Assembly (NCBI GenBank): GCA_030686995.1
Contig: CM060709.1
Span: forward strand, 130,867,873 to 130,931,872
Direction of reading: 5' to 3'
Origin: Artemisia argyi
Taxonomy: Eukaryota; Streptophyta; Magnoliopsida; Asterales; Asteraceae
Length of the DNA: 64,000 bases
Shown: positions 58,369 through 64,000 of the stretch, in pieces
How the letters are laid out: the number at the start of each line of letters is the position of its first letter
Numbering within the stretch: position 1 is the stretch's first letter
Notes under the pieces: generated by a model
The model's input: only the letters and a program-made list of their open reading frames with translations
What the model was told of the DNA's origin: nothing
Database searches by the model: none
Program-made: the position numbers and the translations under genes

Positions 58369-59960
58369 AGCTTAGACATCAATAACCGGACGTTCAAGGT
58401 GGAGTTCCTTGAATTCTTCGTCAAGGTTTTGTGTAAGAGGTGTTTCAACTATGCTATTGACCGGTTCAATGTTAGGTGTGTTATTCAATTGGTTCTTTTT
58501 TAGAATTTCGGTTTGCTTGAAACACGTGCTCATGGCATTGATAGAATAGTATTGTGGACAAGAAGTAGGAGAAAAAACTGATGATATGGCGTTAACGTTT
58601 AGTTTTAGGTTCTTGACCAAGTTGCTAGGGAGTGCTCCTATTTCTCGGTCATTGAGAACTTTCAACAATGTGTCAATCTTATTTGTCATCTCACTTTCTT
58701 TTTGTTTGAAATCGGCTTTAAACTTTGCTAAACGAGCTTCTTGAGATGCCATAAATTTGGACATCAACCCTTTAAAATTATTGGTACTACCATAGTTGTT
58801 GGAAGGATTGTTGTTGAAAGTACGGTTAGGGGGTGGACCGTTTGATTGGAAACGATTAGGTGGATTGGAAGAATTGTTTTGGGGAATGTTTTGGTTTTGT
58901 TTCCACCTAAGGTTCGGGTGATTTCTCCAAGAAGGATTGTATGAATCACCATAAGGGTTTGGCTCGGGTTTGAAAGTGTACCACTTTTCTCCCACTCCGT
59001 CGGTACACGAGGATGCGTAATCCGCAAAAGCTTGTTCGGGGAGTTCCATGCAATCACAAGTGTCATGAGGACCACTACATAATACGCACGAAGAAGTGAT
59101 TTTGTTCACTTGGCTTGAAGGTTTAGGAGCTTCGTAGGATTTCATGAGAAACTTGACTTGGTCTTCAAGTTCCATGATCCTATGGTCGGGAGTGCTTGAA
59201 TTGTTCGAGGGCGAAGATATTTCCTTGACCGTTTTATTCAAATAACGGGGATCATTCCAACTTTCGTTGTCATAGAGAGCAAGTTATTCTATGAGTTCCC
59301 TTGATTCTTCAGCACTTCGATCACGTAGCCTACCACCGGCCGCTTGGTCAATGGTTTGCCTCGTGGAGAGACTGATGTGGTCACAGAAGATTTGGACTTG
59401 AAGCCAAAGATCTATGCCATGATGAGGGACTTTTTGGAGTAAGTCCTTGAAACGAGTCCATTTTTCGTAAAGAGTTTCACCTTGACGTTGTTGGAACATC
59501 AAGATGTCATTCCTTAACTTGGTGGTTCTCCTCGGTGGGAAAAATTGAGCAAGGAAACGAGTGGCGAGATCATCCCAAGAGGTGATGGATCCCTCAAGTA
59601 AACGTTCAAGTCATTGACTAGCTTGGTCATGTAGAGACAATTGGAAGAGACGCAACTGGGTTGTCTCTCGCATTTCAACATCAAGGTCTATGGAATCTAC
59701 GATTTTTAAGAAATCCTTAAGATGTTGATTTGGATCTTCGGAACAAAGTCTATGGAATGCACATCCGCTTTGCACCAACCGGATGGTGTCGAATCGCAAG
59801 GGAGACACATTGGATCCTTGAGTGAGCTCAATGGTATTTCGATAGCCTTGGTGGCTAGGACGGGAGTACACTCCTAAAGTGCGGGGTCTAGGAGATTTTG
59901 GTTTTGTGGTGGGTTTTTTTGTGGTGGGTTTATAGGATCAAAGATATTACCACCTTCCAT
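58369..59960 (-). pseudogene. gag-pro: Gag part of the gag-pro ORF of element E
   Basis: Homologous to A 3297-4860. ATG at 59958-59960, then a frameshift within the first 30 codons. The Ty3/gypsy gag domain follows (SRPSHQGYRNTIEL, HLKDFLKIVDSIDL), with a TGG-to-TGA stop near 59611, a TAA near 59284 and a TAA near 58372 just before F. The zinc-knuckle-like CVLCSGPHDTCDC lies near 59070. The many stops show it no longer encodes a working protein. Confidence 0.88.
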
Positions 59961-60132
59961 GATGGCGGATGGTAACGGTTACAAACAAAGGAACAAAGAA
60001 ATAAGATAGACTAAAGAAGACCTATAAAAATAAAAATAAAAATTTTACTAGAAAGGAATCTAGAAAGTAGACCTAATAAAAAGAAGTTTCAACCTAAACA
60101 ATAACTATTCCCCGGCAACGGCGCCAAAAACT
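59961..60132 (-). other. Leader and intact tRNA-Asp primer-binding site of element E
   Basis: Minus-strand TGGCGCCGTTGCCGGGGA (60126-60109) is an exact 18-nt complement of the plant tRNA-Asp 3' end as I recall it. It lies 6 nt after the LTR end. The leader up to the gag ATG is AT-rich. Confidence 0.75.
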
Positions 60133-61541
60133 TGATGCTTGGTTTTGCAACCTTGCAAAAGGTTTTACCTCTCGAGGGATCTCGAGAAGCTTGCAATCCC
60201 CACCAGGCAGTGTACCTGACCGATGTAGTATAGTGTAGTGGTAAGTACGGGGGATTGATCGTTCTCCACAGGGAATAGTGTTCGCTAGGATCAAAACTTA
60301 ATTAAACTAGGTCTAGAGGTGAGAGATGGTTATTTTTGTATTTTTATGGTTTTTAGAAAGCAAGTAAAAATCTCGGATTTTGGAAGAGTGGGCGGAATTA
60401 GTTGCTAGTCAACTAACCCAAATAACTACAAATGCAATAAAAATAAAATGACAAGAAAGTAAATGTGGAGAAAAACAATAATGAGAGAAACGTGTTTACT
60501 TAGATTTAACTACTCCCTAGCTATCTTTTACTATTTGATTAGTTTGTTACAATTGCGTGGATGACGGGTTATATTCCTTAATACCATTCGTAGGGCCGTG
60601 TACGATCTTCCCTAACTCTATAAGTTTCTACCTCTTCCAATGTTGAGTCGACAACTAACTCCTAACATGGCATCCTTAGTAGTCACTTACGCATTAAATA
60701 TAACCAAATAATCATAGTACACATCCGATTCATGTTTCTTAAGACGTTCAAGCATGTTACCAATTGGAAGTCTTACAGTTTTCTTAAGCCTAACATCGAT
60801 ATCATTCATCCAATACAATTAATAACAAACAACCAACCAATAATCAATAGCTAGGTTTCATTACATCTTAGCAAACACAAAGAAAACCTAGCCTAGCATG
60901 TTAAAGTAAAGACAAGCATAAGATAGAATCAAACAACACATATACATATTGAATGATTATTGGAAGACTTATCTTTATTGAAACATGGATGATAGAATGG
61001 TGAAAAACCCTGTAAAATTCGACCTAGGGTTTCTTCAAACCTATCTCTAAAGTTCTCCCAAAGTTCTCTTCTAATAAATGAAAATTAGAAAACTATATAT
61101 AGATTTTAAAGTCTAAAGGCGTCACGTTGTAATCCTGACGCCGTCAACTCACCGCCAAAGAAATCCATGGATTGCCTAGATCCAATTCTGATGCCGTCTC
61201 TTGTAAATTGCACGTGACGGCCTTGGTGATGCCATCACGCTTTAAATCAAAAAATCATTCTGGTGCATCTCGTGTAACTTTTTTATCCACCTCTTTGCCA
61301 TAACGTGACGCCGTCACACGTAATACATGACACCGTCACGTACTATTTCCTGCTTGATTTGGAAACTTTACCGTTTTCTTCACTTTTCGCTCCAAAAACG
61401 TCCAAAATGCTTCCTTTTCCAGATTTCTTCTCCAAAGTACCTAAAATGACAAAAGGAACGATTTAGGGCAATAATTGATCAAATAATCTCTACTTAGGGC
61501 TTAAATGACCCCCTAAAAGCGTAACACTTTTTGCCTCATCA
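60133..61541 (-). repeat. 5' LTR of element E (1409 bp)
   Basis: Plus-strand ends TGATGCTTGG...GCCTCATCA. It holds the tRNA-Asp-like segment (60219-60250), a minus-strand TATA-like CTATATATAG (61093-61102), and a group of TGACGNCGTCA-type palindromes (61108-61345) directly upstream of the TATA on that strand. Confidence 0.88.
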
Positions 61542-62082
61542 TATATTTGTGCATTGATAACTTTTGTGTTTAGTTGAGTCTTTTGGGCTACCATACATGT
61601 TCCTCGCCTACTTATCTAGTGTCTAGAAGGTAGGATAAACATAAGTAATCCTTAAAAATTTACTCGCCGATATATAGGATCCAACGAGACAGATTAGATT
61701 ACGATACTCATCATATAAAACTAGCAATATAACAAGTGACAAGCTACTTAAATATAAGGACATGTCTTCTTAGTGTTTCTATTATCTATCTGTGTACGTG
61801 ATTGCTATTCACTTAGATATTAAATATGTGTTAGTCTCTCAGGCTAAACCCCTTTTTATTAGACTAGGATCGTAAAACTAACTTAGATATTAAAATACTG
61901 ATTAAATCAACTAGATATTACGTTCCATTCTTAGTGTTCGACACTCTACTTACCACTATATGCATATTGATCGGGTACACTGCTCGTTAAGTGTGTGTGT
62001 TAGTAATAAGTCGGCTAAATATAAATGTAAAACTTGTAAAGGCTTGAAAACCATATGCTACACTGACATATCACATGCATCA
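61542..62082 (+). repeat. 3' LTR remnant of element B
   Basis: Matches 10257-10811 of the left LTR with scattered differences and a small insertion (GTCTAGAAGGTAG near 61620). The first ~860 bp are missing because E inserted here and the other side was later deleted. Ends CATGCATCA at 62082. Confidence 0.85.
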
Positions 62083-62996
62083 CGTCAATCGAAACATGTG
62101 AAATGGTGAGGTCCCTCTTTCCAACAGGCTGGTACTGGCCTCTCGAAGGTTTAGGGAGTTGTGATGTACCAGACACGTTAGCAGAAAATTTGGAAGGTGC
62201 TCCCCTACTAGCGGGTTATGTGTTTCCCTCTAGATCTTTGGGAGCAGTCGTGTGGACTAAGGACCCTGATTGTGATTTTTCAGTGACCTTCGTTGTCCCT
62301 GGGGTTGGTGGAGCTTGGCCTCGGGTGGACTTATCAGACTTAGGTCGTCTTTTTGGCTTAGAAGCCTGTGTCCCTGAAGCTCCAGGGCCTTGTGCCTTTG
62401 GTTTGGTCTTTGGCACAAACTGAGACTTCCCTGTCCTCTTAGGAGGGGAAGGTGGGTACACTGAGTCCCTCTGGATTATTTATGGCAACCATATGGGCCG
62501 TCAATTCAATGTCAGTGACTATGGATGGGTCTTTTGAAAAATTTGATGAACTCAGGACGGCTGGTAAAGAGCTTAAATGAGCGTCCTGAGTGTAGTCACA
62601 ACCCAGTAAGCTTTGAAGAGCACATGAAATAAACCTAGGGTATGACACATAGTGTAACCTAGTTTTATTCAGTAGCTTGGTTACAAGATCACCATAAATG
62701 ATCTCTCCAATGTCGACAATGACCCCTGTCATCAAAAAATAAGCCATCATCATCTGAACAGAGTTAATCTGCTCAGTAGATGAGTGGTTCCCGCTGAGAA
62801 CCAGAATCACAAAAGTGAACAGGATCTTCCAAGCCACGGGAAAAGAGTTCTTGGTGACAGGGGCCTTGTCCAAATATTTAGGATCCAAAGCAATTTTTTC
62901 TAATCCAGTTTTAACAATGTTTGGGTCAGGAAGAGCAATATAAACTCCATTTTTATAATCAGGTCCTGTTGCAGAGCAAAAAGTTTTGAAATCCAT
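62083..62996 (-). pseudogene. N-terminal part of the env-like ORF of Copia element H
   Basis: Starts at ATG 62996 (MDFKTFCSATGPDYKNGVYI). The first 185 residues look globular, with a hydrophobic stretch (VAWKILFTFVILVLSG) and motifs that recall Asteraceae proteins encoded next to Copia pol (FISCALQSLLG). A one-base shift near 62445 moves the frame into a Pro/Lys/Thr-rich basic region (KRTGKSQFVPKTKPKAQG), broken by TAA at 62216-62218. It stays open to the B insertion at 62083 and continues at 9392. The architecture of globular head, basic linker and helical tail parallels the env-like ORFs of C. Confidence 0.62.
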
Positions 62997-63142
62997 GACA
63001 AATTGTTTTTCCCGTTTAAAACCTAGAAGCTGATGAGAAACTCCCTGTGGGGCCTTAGTTCATTCTCATCAGCGGAGGGTGTCGGGTCAAAGGTCTTCTT
63101 TTACTAAGGCTTTTCAAATCTTATTACCAATCTTGAAAAAGG

Positions 63143-63338
63143 CTTTGGACATTTCTTTGTGACATCAAGCCTTCTTTTTCAAGATAAAACAATTTGTCAA
63201 GAAAATAATATCCTTTGGGTTCCGCATTAAATGCTACCACTCCATTACCCGAGTTTTGCGCAACTGTCAAGGTGAACAGTGCGTGGGCCTGGAGGGATGC
63301 ACTTTTGCAGGCCTGATGTCACAAAGAAATGTCCAAAG
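63143..63338. repeat. 25-bp perfect inverted repeat, 146-bp loop
   Basis: CTTTGGACATTTCTTTGTGA plus CATCA at 63143-63167 is the reverse complement of 63314-63338. The right arm also extends into a 16-bp match with 63203-63218, so it can pair with two different left partners. Confidence 0.8.
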
Positions 63339-63539
63339 GATATTATTTGTGAGGAAGGGTAATTAAGGCCAAGTGGGATAATTGGTGATTAAGTGGGGGC
63401 CCAAGGTGTGGATGTCAGTGAGGTAGAGACATATATTTCTATATTAAATAGGAGATTTAGTTACCAACCTAGGACATTTACTAACTAGATATTTAGAGCA
63501 TTTAGTTATGCATTGAATTGCATCGGTAAATGTCATGAG

Positions 63540-63555
63540 CCCCCCCCCCCCCCCC
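63540..63555. repeat. Homopolymer C run (16)
   Basis: On the minus strand this is a G run. It may be a purine tract of H. Length is likely uncertain in sequencing. Confidence 0.8.
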
Positions 63556-63727
63556 ACCCTGAATGAGATATCATTCAGTGTGTTGATGTTTTGGAAAGGT
63601 TATTCAGTGAGTTTTCATAATATGATAAACTCAATGCGAACGGTTTTAGTAATGTTGAAGGGGTAAACTGAGAGATGTTAATGATCAGGGACCCGAGAGA
63701 GAAATATACACCATGTTAGGATATGTT

Positions 63728-64000
63728 CTAATCAGTGAGTTGATCATCAATATCCAACATGCCTAGCTTTGCTTTCAGTATGGTGAAAGTAGGTTCATCC
63801 AGGGGTTTTATGAAGATATCAGCTAACTGATACTCAGTGGCGATGAAGTGTAATTTAATGTCTCCTTTCATGATATGGTCCTTGATGAAATGATATCTGA
63901 TATCAATGTGTTGTGTTCTTTGATGAAGCACTGGGTTGTTGGAGATGGTAATTGCACTTGTGTTGTCACAAAAGATTGGAACACTTTTGTAATGGATGCC
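63728..64000 (-). CDS. pol: C-terminal RNase H of Copia element H, continues beyond the window
   Basis: The minus-strand frame is open from the window edge to the stop at 63728-63730. It shows the Copia RNase H tail: PIFCDNTSAITISNNPVLH, then QRTQHIDIRYHFI and the ending QLADIFIKPLDEPTF. The upstream pol and gag must lie to the right of the window. RNase H removes the RNA template strand during reverse transcription. No stop or shift is visible in this part, in contrast to the env-like ORF. Confidence 0.88.
   Translation of the reverse strand, partial: GIHYKSVPIFCDNTSAITISNNPVLHQRTQHIDIRYHFIKDHIMKGDIKLHFIATEYQLADIFIKPLDEPTFTILKAKLGMLDIDDQLTD

Larger units (their letters stand above)
25357..61541 (-). 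mobile_element. Element E: Athila-like non-autonomous retrotransposon, hosts D and F
   Basis: Same family as A, opposite orientation. The 5' LTR is 60133-61541. The internal region is 58369-60132 plus 37020-40418. The 3' LTR is 25357-25658 plus 35975-37019, missing its first 87 bp on the plus strand. The primer-binding site at 60109-60126 is an intact tRNA-Asp match. E carries gag-protease only, with several stops. It inserted into B's right LTR: B sequence resumes at 61542 with TATAT as the possible TSD, and the left TSD was lost. Confidence 0.85.
9393..62087 (+). mobile_element. Element B: Athila-like LTR retrotransposon, split by nested C and E
   Basis: The left LTR (9398-10811) and right LTR remnant (61542-62082) share ends TGATG...CATCA and a tRNA-Asp-type primer-binding site. 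Flanking bases are CATTA (9393-9397) and CGTCA (62083-62087), which differ by two C-to-T-type transitions and are taken as an aged TSD. Removing B and one TSD copy keeps H's ORF in phase, which supports the boundaries. Left internal sequence runs to 14134, where C is inserted. The rest of the internal region and about 860 bp of the right LTR are gone. Confidence 0.8.
62997..63727 (-). other. Spacer between H pol and env-like ORF
   Basis: No coding evidence. It contains a 25-bp perfect inverted repeat (63143-63167 and 63314-63338), a second 16-bp pairing option (63203-63218 with 63333-63348) and a C run (63540-63555). Confidence 0.55.

Noticed and set aside
62103..62423. Plus-strand 106-codon ORF near the B boundary
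   Set aside because: It lies opposite the H env-like ORF, whose frame is supported by continuity across two insertions.

Overview
This window is plant nuclear DNA made almost entirely of LTR retrotransposons nested inside one another. I see no host protein gene, rRNA gene or complete tRNA gene. The gag proteins (SRPSHQGYRNTIEL, VPHHGIDLWLQVQI) and the long Copia polyproteins resemble those I remember from Asteraceae genomes (Tanacetum, Chrysanthemum, Artemisia). That assignment is recall, not a search.

Nesting, which I worked out from LTR ends, target-site duplications (TSDs) and restored reading frames: an old Copia element H on the minus strand (769-2081, 9308-9392, 62088-64000) was hit twice in its env-like ORF. 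Element A (2087-9307, Athila-like, plus strand, TSD GGTTC) sits 85 host bases from element B (9398-62082, Athila-like, plus strand, TSD CGTCA/CATTA). B carries Copia element C (14135-25356, minus strand, SIRE-like with env-like ORFs) and Athila-like element E (25357-61541, minus strand, same family as A). E carries D (25659-35969, TSD CTAGC) in one LTR and F (40424-58363, TSD GCTTG) in its gag-pro. F carries G (46253-53682, TSD CTCTC). The deepest chain is H > B > E > F > G. A deletion at 25356/25357 removed the end of C, the rest of B's internal region, part of B's right LTR and one end of E.

Coding content: A and E have gag-protease but no reverse transcriptase or integrase. B has only a small orphan ORF. 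D and G have long LTRs (3.7 and 3.3 kb) and no coding region. F has two orphan ORFs. Only C has a whole gag-pol, broken by stops and a 38-bp duplication, and H shows only its RNase H end. A, B, D, E, F and G therefore look non-autonomous. G (2 substitutions seen between 3.3-kb LTRs) and D (about a dozen) are young, so supplying elements must have been active recently elsewhere in the genome.

The most interesting structure is not protein-coding. (1) Five elements of two lineages have a hairpin with an (R)GGA or GAA loop ending 17-18 nt before the 3' LTR, just upstream of the polypurine tract, with compensatory changes between families. (2) The Athila-like elements have a two-hairpin RNA module soon after the ORF stop, also with compensatory changes. 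(3) Several families carry their own palindromic word just upstream of the LTR TATA box, and three repeat it in their noncoding internal DNA. (4) A/E LTRs hold an antisense copy of the 5' half of tRNA-Asp close to a tRNA-Asp primer-binding site. (5) The D, F and G LTRs share a candidate intron containing a covarying hairpin.
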